Part shown: in pieces, positions 1-9,700 of the stretch | Position numbering within the stretch: position 1 is the stretch's first letter | How the letters are laid out: each line of letters begins with the position of its first letter | The notes under the pieces: generated by a model | Told to the model about the DNA's origin: nothing | Database searches by the model: none | What the model saw: only the letters and a program-made list of their open reading frames with translations | Translations under genes and position numbers: made by a program | NCBI GenBank assembly: GCA_039029915.1 | Contig: JBCCFD010000249.1 | Span: 1 to 11,262 of the forward strand | Direction: 5' to 3' | Length of the DNA stretch: 11,262 nucleotides | Source of the DNA: QQUD01 sp039029915 | GTDB taxonomy: Bacteria > Chloroflexota > Anaerolineae > Promineifilales > Promineifilaceae

Positions 1-2188
1 GCGGCTCACCACCAGACAGCATTTTGAACCCTTCAGCGGGTTGCCAACCCGCAGCCAGCAACATTTGCCACGTCGCAGGCGTGGCCTGCATGATGCTAAC
101 ATTCATCCTCTTTAGTCCATTCGCCAAACGGCGACCGTCCCGACTCATTTCAACATCGGCTAACGCTACCGTTGCACCGCTCACCAGCGGCAAGAACAGT
201 TCTAAAACAGCAATATCAAACGAGAGGGTTGTCACAGCCATAAGCACGTCTGTACTGCGAATGCCGGGCTCTTTTTGCATGGTGATTAGGAAATTTACCA
301 CATTACGATGCGTTATTTTGACACCCTTTGGCTTCCCAGTAGACCCTGACGTAAAGATAGTGTAAGCCAGTGCGTCACTCATATTGTTGTGTCGATACTG
401 TATAGGGGGCGTGTTTGCTGAATCTATATCCGACCAATCCTTATCAATTAAAATGGTACGCCCTAAAAATTGGGGGAGTTCATTGATTGTTTCAGTTTCA
501 GCAAGCAAGATGTTGGCCTGCGAATCTTCCAGCATAAACTTCAGCCGCTCTTCGGGGTAGTTCGGATCCATAGGCAAGTAAGCCCCACCCGCTTTTAATA
601 TCCCGAGCAGGCCAACAATCAAATCGGGCGTGCGTTGTAAGCAAATCCCCACAAACTGGTTAGACTGTACGCCCATCTTTTGCAGATGGTTAGCAAGCTT
701 GTTGGAGCGTAGCTCAAGTTCAGCGTAGGTTAATGAACCATACGGGGAAATAACGGCCGTTTTTTCAGCGAACTGTTCAGCCCGCGTAGAAAACATGCTG
801 TGCAGCGTGGCCGTTGGATTGTAAGCCATTTCCGTCTGGTTCCACTGCACCACCATTTTTTCTCTTTGAGACTTAGACAACAAAGAAAGGCGGGACACTT
901 TCTTATCTTTCGCCTCAACCGAGCAGGCCAGCAGATTAAGATAAGAGCGCATCATTCGTTGAATCGTCGCTCGATCAAAAAGGTCTTGACTGGCAGTGCA
1001 TTGAATTTTAAAACCAGTTGGGCCTTCTATGACGTTCATGAAAATGTCAAACAACTCATAGTGTCGGGGTAGAACTTCAAAAGTAGCCTTTAGGCCGTCA
1101 AATGAGTCAATAAGTCGGGAGGGGAATTGGTTAAATGCGACGGAAATCAACGGCAAGCGGCTGCTGTCTCGCTTGATAGGTAACTTTTTAATGAGCTGAC
1201 CGGATGGATAACTTTGCTGAGCAATCCCCTCAAATAGCTGATTTTTGGCTTCACCTAAAAGCTCTGGAAAAGTCATCGGTTGGTCAAAGTCGAGCCGAAT
1301 AGGCAAGAAATTAACGCAATGACCAACTAAATCTTCAGCATCAACTGAAAGCTGACCAGCAACGGGGATGCCGACAACAATTTGCTTTTGACCAGAAAAG
1401 CGGTGCAGTAAGAGATGGAAACCAGCTAGCAGGTAGCTATAAAGCGTAGTCCGCTGTTCGCGAGCTGCTTTTTGAAGTTGGCTTATTAAGCTCTCACTGA
1501 TAGGGACATCAATCTGCAGGCCTTTGGGGGTTTTACGAGCCGGACGATTGCGATCGGTAGGTAAGTCGAGGACCGGAATAATGTCGGCAAACTGTTCGAG
1601 CCAGTAATTTTCGGCTTCTTGGTACGCCTCACTGCCCACGGCCGTTTCTAAGTGTGCATTAAATGCACCCAACTGCATGAGTTCACCCAGTTCAGGCGTG
1701 CGGTTTTGACAAACGGCCGTATATAAAGCCCCTAAGTTTGATGCCAACACCCCCATCGACCAGCCATCTGAAATAATGTGATGGCAAGAGATCAGCACCA
1801 AATGCTTCGTCTCTGAAAACGTGAGGCATTTAAAACGGCACAGCGGACCATTGTCTAAATCAAAGTAGCTATTAACCTCTTCTAAGCGGTGTTTTTCAAG
1901 CGCATCGTTCTGGGATTGGGTGGATAATGTTTGATAATCTAAAGCCTCAAATGGCAGCTTAATCGAGTCAAATATTCGTTGCGAAACACCATCAGCGTTT
2001 GGCACAGCGCGCAGTGCTCCATGCCGTTCAATAAGCAGAGAAACGGCCGTTTCGAGCGCCTCAACATCGATATTCCCCTCTAAATGGATGCCAATGGCAA
2101 GGTTGTAGTTTAAAGATAGCGTCGGATCAAATTGGATAGCAGTCCAAACATCTTTTTGAGCTTCATTCATCGGTGAGCTTTTCGTCAT
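1..2188 (-). CDS. NRPS, condensation and adenylation domains (3' end outside window)
   Basis: Non-ribosomal peptide synthetase that joins the upstream acyl chain to an amino acid. The frame is open from the ATG at 2188 to the window edge, giving 729 residues with no stop. Condensation domain about 1-440: the start MNEAQKDVW matches the first C motif, HHIISDG at 136-142 is the catalytic motif with H137 and D141, and VGHCVNFLP follows near 288-296. Adenylation domain from about 455: LTYAEL near 486, LKAGGAYLPMDP near 531-542 and the ATP-binding loop FTSGSTGKPKG at 612-622. The frame leaves the window at SGGEP, before the YGPTE motif. Specificity positions read D658, I659, L662, Q701, L724, G726, the first six of the code I recall for glycine. 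The start lies 26 bp after the PKS stop, behind a weak GGA about 8-10 bases upstream; the ATG at 2170 (MNEAQ) is an alternative. The tight spacing indicates co-transcription and direct transfer from the PKS carrier. The carrier domain and anything beyond it are not visible. Confidence 0.94.
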   Translation of the reverse strand, partial: MTKSSPMNEAQKDVWTAIQFDPTLSLNYNLAIGIHLEGNIDVEALETAVSLLIERHGALRAVPNADGVSQRIFDSIKLPFEALDYQTLSTQSQNDALEKHRLEEVNSYFDLDNGPLCRFKCLTFSETKHLVLISCHHIISDGWSMGVLASNLGALYTAVCQNRTPELGELMQLGAFNAHLETAVGSEAYQEAENYWLEQFADIIPVLDLPTDRNRPARKTPKGLQIDVPISESLISQLQKAAREQRTTLYSYLLAGFHLLLHRFSGQKQIVVGIPVAGQLSVDAEDLVGHCVNFLPIRLDFDQPMTFPELLGEAKNQLFEGIAQQSYPSGQLIKKLPIKRDSSRLPLISVAFNQFPSRLIDSFDGLKATFEVLPRHYELFDIFMNVIEGPTGFKIQCTASQDLFDRATIQRMMRSYLNLLACSVEAKDKKVSRLSLLSKSQREKMVVQWNQTEMAYNPTATLHSMFSTRAEQFAEKTAVISPYGSLTYAELELRSNKLANHLQKMGVQSNQFVGICLQRTPDLIVGLLGILKAGGAYLPMDPNYPEERLKFMLEDSQANILLAETETINELPQFLGRTILIDKDWSDIDSANTPPIQYRHNNMSDALAYTIFTSGSTGKPKGVKITHRNVVNFLITMQKEPGIRSTDVLMAVTTLSFDIAVLELFLPLVSGATVALADVEMSRDGRRLANGLKRMNVSIMQATPATWQMLLAAGWQPAEGFKMLSGGEP

Positions 2189-2214
2189 AATTTTTTCCAA
2201 AACATTGTTACGAT

Positions 2215-5200
2215 TTATTCAAGCAGTGCCGCCAACTCTCGCAGGGTTGGGGCGTCCATCAAACTGTTTAAGCGCAGTTTGATACCAAATTGTTTTTCAA
2301 TTTTGCTAAGCATGCGTAGCGCAATAAGTGAGCTTCCGCCCAGCTCAAAGTAATCATCATCAGGCAACGGCCGTTCCACGCCCAAAAACGCCTCCCACAG
2401 CTTAGCCAGCTTGGCCTGCGTCTCAGTTTCATAAGCTGGCTCTTCAGTCATATCGGCTAGGTCAGCTGTTGTTACTGCTGGTGCCGCCTCATTGACACCG
2501 GCCGTTTCGGTAACTTGAACAGGCGTTATTTCAAAGGGTTCAGGCGAGACAAGCACCTGCGGCGCGCCCAAAGCCAAAGCGCGTTCAAACGCTTCAACAC
2601 CTTCCTGCGGTGCAATTCCTCTGGCTAAGGCGGCTGCCTGCCAGTCAGACGGGGGTAACTGGGCCAGCATGCCAACCGCTTGCCAACCGGGCCAATTAAT
2701 CGAGATGGTATTTGTTTCAGCCGTTAAGTTTTGTTGTTCTGCAAAAGCATCCATAAACGCATTGGCCGCGCTGTAATCAACTTGGCCTCCAGGGGCTAAG
2801 ATGGCGTTGATTGACGAGAACAGCACCACAAAATCAGGGTTCAGTTCCGCCGCCAAATCATGAATAACGCGCGTGCCTTGCACCTTTGCAGACAGCACAT
2901 TTTGAGCTGACGCGACTGACTTTTGCACCAGAAGCTGGTCATCAATGCAGCCAGCCGTGTGCAAAATGCCGTCAATTTGGCCAAATTGGGCGACGGCTTG
3001 GGAAACGGCCGTTTCCATACCCTCACGATCCGTCACGTCAACGGCCAGAGGCAAAACGGTTGCCCCAAGCTCAACGAGCTGATGCATTAAGGCCGCTTTT
3101 GGATTGTCTTCTAAATCATGGGCCAGCACGGGTGAGCGGCTGATCAAAATAAGATTGGCCTGCCGCGTCGCCGCCAGATGCCGAGCAAATGTGGCACCTA
3201 CACCACCAAAGCCGCCGCTGATAAGATAGGTTCCCCCATCTTTGAGCAAGCTGTTTTTGGAAGCGGGTAAAACGATTTTTTCAAAGTGTCGTTGCCACCG
3301 CTGGCCACGCCGATAAGCGACAAACTGAGTGGCATGAGGAACGGCCGTTTCTGCCAAAATTGCAGCCAAGAGTCGTTCAACCGGTGCCTCTTCATCCACA
3401 TCCATGAAGCGAGCGGGAATGCCAAGCTCCTTCGACATGACACCCATTGCACCCGACAGCATCGCTTTACTGGGATCAACAATCTCATCCCCAAACAGAT
3501 TGGCCAAATGATTCCCCAACATCAACAAGTGAGGCTGAGCCTCAACAAAATCGTCTAAAGCTTGTGATAGAGCCAGCAGCTTAAAAAAGGCGGTTTGGCT
3601 TTGAATTGGTGGGGTAATGTCGGCCGTGATTAACCCACAGTGGATAATCACGTTAGGAAACTGGGATGATTCCTCTAAAGAGGCCCACAGTTGGGCAATG
3701 CTCTCTTTTTTCAATGCAGCGACGGTAAAAGAATCTGTACTGACAGTTTCAAATCGCTCACCCTCTTGTACAGTCATCACGTGATGTCCCGCTGCTATTA
3801 GCTGCTCAGCGAGCTGTTTACCCACACCAATCTCATCAAGAAAGAGCAGCCAGCTTTGAGGAGATACGGCCGTTTGTGTCACCAGCGGCACCCGCTGCCA
3901 CGTCGGCACAGCAAACCAATCATCTAAATTAGTACGTCGACTTGATTTTTGAGCAGCAGGACTGGTTTTTTCCTCAAACCAAAACCGTTTCCGCTCAAAT
4001 GGATAGGTGGGTAATGGCACGCGCAGGCGGCGTTCATCTTCGTAAAATGATTCCCAATCTATTTCGGCACCCGCTAACCATACCTGGCCCAGCTGCTGGA
4101 GTAAGAAGGCGTCATCAGCCGTTTGCTCCTTGGGATGACGCAGCGTGTGAATAATGGTTTGGCTCGTTGCGCGTTGAGGATGCTGTTGGACAAGCTTAGC
4201 CAGCGTGTTGCCGGGACCAACCTCGATAAACAGCTGATTATTTTCAAGGTTTAGCAGTGTGGTTACGCCATCATAAAATCGGACCGTTTGCCGGATGTGG
4301 TTAGCCCAATAGGCTGGGTCAATCGCATCTGCCTCTCGCATCCACGTGCCGGTCACGTTGGAAACAAACGGCCGTTTTGGCACCTGACGCTCAACCCCAG
4401 CGACCAATGCTTCAAACTGGGGCAAAATAGGCGCCATCATAGCTGAGTGGAAAGCGTGGGATGTGTGCAGACGCTGAGTTTGTATCTCTGCGGCGGCAAG
4501 CTGCATTTCCAGTTGGGCAACGGCCGTTTCTTCACCTGCCAATACACAAACCTGCTCCCCATTGATCACTGCTATCGACAAGCCGCCATTGAGATAGGGT
4601 TGAACCTCTTGCTCTGATAGCAATACCGCCATCATGACGCCAGTAGGCAGGCTGTTCATTAGTTCGCCCCGCTTACACACAAGCATGATTGCATCCTCAA
4701 GCGAGAACACCTCTGCGAGCGTTGCGGCCACGTATTCACCAATGCTGTGTCCCACCATCGCCTGTGGGTCAAGACCCCACGCCAGCCAGAGCTGGGCTAG
4801 CGCATACTCAATGATAAATAAGGCGGGCTGGGTATAGCGCGTTTGCTTTAGTTTTTCTTGAGCTGTCGCCTCATTGCCCGCGTCTGGAAAAATCAGCGAT
4901 TTGATATCTACGTCGAGGTGCCGGTTGGCTAGGGGAGCACATTGATCGACCCAATCGGCAAACAGCGGCTCGCTCTCCATTAAATCACGGGCCATGTTCA
5001 CATATTGCGCCCCTTGACCAGAAAACATAAAAATAATGTCGGTCTGTCCTGCGTCAAACACGGCCGTTTCTCCATTTTGGGGTGTGCTGTTTAGCTTAGA
5101 AACGGCCGTTTCGTGGTCAGATGCCACCACAAAGCGCCGCTGTTTAAATGCTTTGCGCCCCGTTTGGAGCGTATAAGCCATATCTGCCAGCGAGCTGTTG

Positions 5201-6648
5201 GCGTGATTGGCAATATGGTCAGCCAGATTCGCAGAAGCCGTACTGAGCGCAGACTCTGACCGGGCGGAGAGAAGCAAAAGCTGGCTTTTTCGAGATGGCG
5301 AGGATGCTTCTTGATGGGGCGCTTCCTCTAAAATAACGTGCGCATTGGTGCCCCCAATCCCTAATGCCGTAATGCCCGCTCGTCGAGGGTATCCCTCAAT
5401 CGGCGTCCACGCGCAGAGAGCGTCGTTCACAAAAAACGGTGAATTTTCAAAATCAATCTGGGGATTTGGCTCATTAAAATGGAGTGAAGCAGGAATTTGA
5501 CGATGCTGTAGCGCCATTACCGTTTTGATTAAGCCCGCCATACCCGCGGCGGCGTCTAAATGGCCAATATTGCTTTTAACAGAGCCAATCGCGCAATACT
5601 GGACGCTCTCTGTCTCTTCACGATACGCTTTGGTTAAGGCGGTTAGCTCGATGGGGTCGCCTAAAAAAGTGCCCGTACCGTGCGCTTCGATGTATGAAAT
5701 TGACTCAGCCGATACGTCAGCCGCTGAAAGCGCTTCGGAAATAACCTCAGCTTGGGTTGTCACGCTAGGTGCCGTGTAATCTATCTTGGATGAGCCATCA
5801 TTATTGATAGCAGACCCTTTAATAACTGCAAAGACCGTATCTCCATCGTCAAGGGCATCGCCGAGCCGCTTCAGCACCACAATCCCCGCTCCGCTGCCAA
5901 AAAGCGTCCCTTTGGCATTGGCATCAAAGGTGCGGCAGTGGCCATCCGGTGTGGCAACGCTGCCTTCTTCAAAGTAGTAACCGGCCTCATGCGGTACCCG
6001 TACGGAAACACCGCCAGCCAGCGCCATGTCGCTCTCTTCGTTGAGCAAGCTTTGGCACGCTTGGTGAACCGCAACCAAGGCGGTTGAGCAGGCCGTTTGC
6101 ACCGTTAGGCTAGGGCCAGTCAGGTTAAGCTTGTAGGAGACGCGAGTGGTTAAAAAGCTGTTGTCATTGCCGATAAGGGTAGGTAAATATTCAGTGGCAA
6201 ATTGGTCGATCAGCCCACTGTACATGAAGTAGGTATTCATCGCTGAGCCACCAAAGACACCAACGGGGAAGTTGCACGCTTGGGCATCATACCCAGCCTG
6301 CTCCATGGCTTCCCAAGCGCACTCTAAAAAGAGCCGCTGCTGGGGGTCTATCATCTGGGCTTCACGAGGAGAATAGCCAAAAAAGGCGGCATCAAACTGG
6401 CTGGGATGACGTTTTAATGTGGGTGACGCTTTGATGTAGTTTGGGTTTTGGCGCGTTTCCGCATCGACACCTGCTTTTTCTAACGTTTGGTCATCAAAAA
6501 AGGTGATCGATTCGGTGCCGCTAACGAGATTTTGCCAGAACTCGTCGACGGTGTTGGCACCGGGAAATCGCCCCGACATGCCGATGATTGCAATATCAAA
6601 TTCGGATACGGCCGTTTCTACTGAACTGCTCTCAAAACTGTCTGCCAT
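2215..6648 (-). CDS. Type I polyketide synthase module, KS-AT-KR-ACP
   Basis: One extension module that adds a malonyl unit and reduces the new ketone to a hydroxyl. Numbering is from the ATG at 6648. KS about 16-441: TACSTAL with C187, EAHGTGT with H323, GHLDAA with H363, then GGTNAHVILEE. AT about 536-836: GHSIGEY with S635 and HAFHS at 731-735 with H734; HAFH is the malonyl-CoA signature (methylmalonyl enzymes usually have YASH). KR about 911-1361: nucleotide loop SGGFGGVG near 1144-1151 and tetrad K1255, S1279, Y1292, N1296. A D-D pair in AGCIDDQLL and no Trp in the A-type position suggest a B-type KR. Carrier about 1411-1477: LGGSSL with S1440. No DH, ER or methyltransferase lies between AT and KR. 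The frame opens further to an ATG at 6675, but 6648 has GAGA six bases upstream, 6675 has no ribosome site, and KS proteins usually begin shortly before FDIAIIGMSG. The protein ends right after the carrier, with no C-terminal docking helix. Confidence 0.95.
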   Translation of the reverse strand: MADSFESSSVETAVSEFDIAIIGMSGRFPGANTVDEFWQNLVSGTESITFFDDQTLEKAGVDAETRQNPNYIKASPTLKRHPSQFDAAFFGYSPREAQMIDPQQRLFLECAWEAMEQAGYDAQACNFPVGVFGGSAMNTYFMYSGLIDQFATEYLPTLIGNDNSFLTTRVSYKLNLTGPSLTVQTACSTALVAVHQACQSLLNEESDMALAGGVSVRVPHEAGYYFEEGSVATPDGHCRTFDANAKGTLFGSGAGIVVLKRLGDALDDGDTVFAVIKGSAINNDGSSKIDYTAPSVTTQAEVISEALSAADVSAESISYIEAHGTGTFLGDPIELTALTKAYREETESVQYCAIGSVKSNIGHLDAAAGMAGLIKTVMALQHRQIPASLHFNEPNPQIDFENSPFFVNDALCAWTPIEGYPRRAGITALGIGGTNAHVILEEAPHQEASSPSRKSQLLLLSARSESALSTASANLADHIANHANSSLADMAYTLQTGRKAFKQRRFVVASDHETAVSKLNSTPQNGETAVFDAGQTDIIFMFSGQGAQYVNMARDLMESEPLFADWVDQCAPLANRHLDVDIKSLIFPDAGNEATAQEKLKQTRYTQPALFIIEYALAQLWLAWGLDPQAMVGHSIGEYVAATLAEVFSLEDAIMLVCKRGELMNSLPTGVMMAVLLSEQEVQPYLNGGLSIAVINGEQVCVLAGEETAVAQLEMQLAAAEIQTQRLHTSHAFHSAMMAPILPQFEALVAGVERQVPKRPFVSNVTGTWMREADAIDPAYWANHIRQTVRFYDGVTTLLNLENNQLFIEVGPGNTLAKLVQQHPQRATSQTIIHTLRHPKEQTADDAFLLQQLGQVWLAGAEIDWESFYEDERRLRVPLPTYPFERKRFWFEEKTSPAAQKSSRRTNLDDWFAVPTWQRVPLVTQTAVSPQSWLLFLDEIGVGKQLAEQLIAAGHHVMTVQEGERFETVSTDSFTVAALKKESIAQLWASLEESSQFPNVIIHCGLITADITPPIQSQTAFFKLLALSQALDDFVEAQPHLLMLGNHLANLFGDEIVDPSKAMLSGAMGVMSKELGIPARFMDVDEEAPVERLLAAILAETAVPHATQFVAYRRGQRWQRHFEKIVLPASKNSLLKDGGTYLISGGFGGVGATFARHLAATRQANLILISRSPVLAHDLEDNPKAALMHQLVELGATVLPLAVDVTDREGMETAVSQAVAQFGQIDGILHTAGCIDDQLLVQKSVASAQNVLSAKVQGTRVIHDLAAELNPDFVVLFSSINAILAPGGQVDYSAANAFMDAFAEQQNLTAETNTISINWPGWQAVGMLAQLPPSDWQAAALARGIAPQEGVEAFERALALGAPQVLVSPEPFEITPVQVTETAGVNEAAPAVTTADLADMTEEPAYETETQAKLAKLWEAFLGVERPLPDDDYFELGGSSLIALRMLSKIEKQFGIKLRLNSLMDAPTLRELAALLE

Positions 6649-6654
6649 TATACG

Positions 6655-6658
6655 TCTC
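6655..6658 (-). promoter_or_regulatory. Ribosome binding site GAGA deciding the PKS start
   Basis: GAGA on the minus strand, six bases before the ATG at 6648. The upstream in-frame ATG at 6675 is preceded by AACCCC with no purine-rich site at a workable distance. This favours a 1477-residue PKS beginning MADSFESSS over the 1486-residue version. Confidence 0.5.
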
Positions 6659-6707
6659 ACATGGTGCAGGGCCATGGGGTTTTGGAAACCGTTAAGCCCT
6701 AGTTACT

Positions 6708-9700
6708 TTACCGACGGCGGCGAGATTTTCTGCTTTCGCGCCGTTTGGCTCCCCGACTACGGCCGTTATCTTTTGCAGATGCAGCCTGCTCTTTAGGGTG
6801 TTCAATAAACCTTGTCATCGCCCTAACGGTTGGGTGCTCAAACAGGTCAATAATGGATAAATCAACGCTTAATTCACGCTTGATTTGGGCAATCAACTGC
6901 ACCCCGTTTAATGAAGTACCCCCAATTTCGCGGAAGTTATCATTCACGCCCACTTTTTCGACACCCAGCACCGACTGCCAAATTTGGACGAGCTGCTTTT
7001 CGACTGAACTTGTTGGTGCAACATACGCTTCAGTCTGCACCCTTGCTTTCTGATTCTGGATCGCCATTTGCGCCATAATTGCAGCACTGCTGTTCAAGCT
7101 GTGGGCAATTTGGCTCAAGGTCTCGTGGCTGTGAGGCTGTGCAGAAACGGCCGTTTTGCGGCGCTCATTCACCGTTTCAAGGGCCACATCCGTCTGCGTC
7201 GAATATTGAATCTCAAAGGCTACGGCTGCCGGTATCGTATAAATAGCGCCGTCGTCCGTTTCAACTTTGTAGGCAGAACCAACGCTGTCTAAAAAGGCGG
7301 CGGCCGGCTCATTTTTAGCCGACGTGACAAAAGGAAGTTCTACAAAAGCCAAGCTACGTTCAAGCGCTAATTGACCAAGATGGGCCAGCATTTGGTGCTC
7401 CACACCCCGGCCTAACACGCGGCAGCTTAGCAAAAACGTGTCCACAATCAGCTTTTGCCCCTCCTGCTTAAAGAACAAATCGCCCACGAGCCCATACGCC
7501 CCAAAGCGGTCCTCAACGGACATCACCACAACGTCAACGTCATCAGCCTGCGTTAACTGCTCAATATCTGCCTGCGTGCGACGAATGGTGCTAATGTTAA
7601 ACTGATTGGTTCGCTGGGTGAGCTGAGCCACTCGCGGCAGCTGAGCTGATGAGGGAGTTTCAATTTTGATTTTTAGATCGAGCGATGCTAAAAAGTCTGC
7701 CATCGAGGTCGTGGCTTGACGGGCTCGCTCCCGCACCGCGTTTTCTTGATACATTTGGGTGCGCTGCCTGTCTTCTTGCGTTTGGGAGAGCTGATCTAAA
7801 GCCCAAAGATGTTGTGCAAACGTGGGTAATGCCTCAGCCGTTTGGGGGAGTTGGAGGGCTAAAACCTGAGGAGCATTGGCGTTCACCTCGGCAATTTCGA
7901 CGGGATTGTCATCCAAAAAGATAAAGCTATCTAAACTAAGGTTTAGCTCTTCAGCCAGCGCGATCAGGTTCTGGGATTTAGGCTGCCAATTGATGCGCCA
8001 GCTTACCAAATGATCTTTTTTGAGCGGCATGTCAGGCCGTTCATCAAAAACGGCCATCACGTCTGGCTCGTTGTTTTTGCTGTTGAGGCACAGCACCATT
8101 CCTTGACTGATCTGGTCAATCATCAGCTGCTGAAACTGTGCCCACGGGCCTGAAAAATCGATCCCTGCCGGGCCATCTTCACCCACGACACCTTGCCACA
8201 GGGTGTTATCACAATCAAGCACGATCACCTTATAGGGTGCACGCTGGCTTGCCGCCAGCTTGCGAGACAAAAGCGTTCCCATGCTGGCAAAAAATTGTGG
8301 CGTATACGGCACGTGTCCAAGCTGATCGCCAACGGGATCATAAACTGTTTCAGCTGGATATTGGCTGATCGCCTCGTGACTGGAAATAAAGTGAACGTGC
8401 CCAAACTGAGCAGTACTGCTAGCGATTTTTTGCTCAAGCCGCGCCATTAAGCTGGCCATTTGAGGATCAGCACCGGCTTGAGGGGAGGGTGGACAAACCA
8501 TCACGAAAGTCGGGGTAGTGATTCGAGCAGCGGCGTTTTCAAACACGGCCGTAAACTCATCTACTAACGCTTCTAATTTACCGACGGTTGAGGTTGGTTG
8601 AACGGCTTTTGAACAAGCGTTGGGTCTTTTCCCAAAAATATTGAAGAGGCCCGAATTTTTGAGCAAGGTTTCCTCTTCAATCGCCAAATGAAACCCTTTT
8701 TCTTCAAGCATTTCCTGAACGGCCCGAATGAGGCTGCCTTCTTGATCATGCACCTCTAGCACAATCTGGTTAATCATCGACCAGTGTTCATCGTCGATGC
8801 CCTGCAAAATGGCAAGCTCACTTTTTTCAGCATCCACCTTCAGCAAATCAATCTTGGCAATGCCATTTTCACGAATAATGTCGGACAGGGAACGAAGCTG
8901 ACAACTGTATGGCGTGCTGTTCATTCGGTCTGCCATTAGTTCGGCAACATATTGCTCCAGCGCTTCGCTATCGGTAATGCCGCTGTCTTCGAGCATATTG
9001 ATAACGACTTCACGAACGGCCGTTTCATCCTCTTCAGCATCTGCATGAAAACTTGAGAACACCGATGACTTTTCATAGAAGGTAAAAGTCGCTTCTTTTG
9101 TGCTGTCAGAGATGCCATAGTTGAAGGGCTTCATATTTTGCCCGTACAGTTGAGCATTCACCTTGAGCAGTTCAAAAATCGGGGGCGACGGATCAAAGCA
9201 GTAGATGGTGCTATCTTTGATCTGCTGCTGCACAAAAAGAGAAAACAGTCCGATATTGGCCCCAATATCGATCACCGTATCACCATCTTTTAATTCAATG
9301 CCGTGCTTGAGATAACAGCGGTCAACAAAAATTTCTTTAAAGACGTAATCTGTCTCGTACTGATTGAGATGGGCAATTTCAATCTGATTGGGCAACAAAC
9401 GTCGGCTGTGCTCAGTCAGCAGGGCTTCTTTTTGGGCCGCATCAACCTGCAGCTGTAGGTGATTGGCTTCACGCACCCAATCCTCTGGGCGCATTAAAAT
9501 CAAGTTAGCCCCTTCGTTTGTAGCAAGCAGGCTATCCGGATCGAGAAGCTGTTGAAAAAGCTGGTTGTAGGGTGCAAACTGAACATGAACGGGCCGGTTG
9601 AGCTGGTTGCCCCAAAAATCAAGGCTTTCTTCAATCGGTTCGCTCGTAAAAGAGGCGGCTACGGCAATAGGAAAATCATTCTCTTTGCTTTTTGATGGCT

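Noticed and set aside
24..365. Plus-strand open frame of 113 codons
   Set aside because: It lies opposite the adenylation domain, whose motifs are unbroken on the minus strand, and has no recognisable motif.
800..1072. Plus-strand open frame of 90 codons
   Set aside because: Antisense to the C-A linker of the NRPS, with no supporting motif or ribosome site.
6711..6800. Frameshift as the cause of the Arg/Lys-rich C-terminus of the starter protein
   Set aside because: The carrier domain is complete before the tail, and no homologous continuation was seen in the other frames before the PKS start. A genuine tail is simpler.
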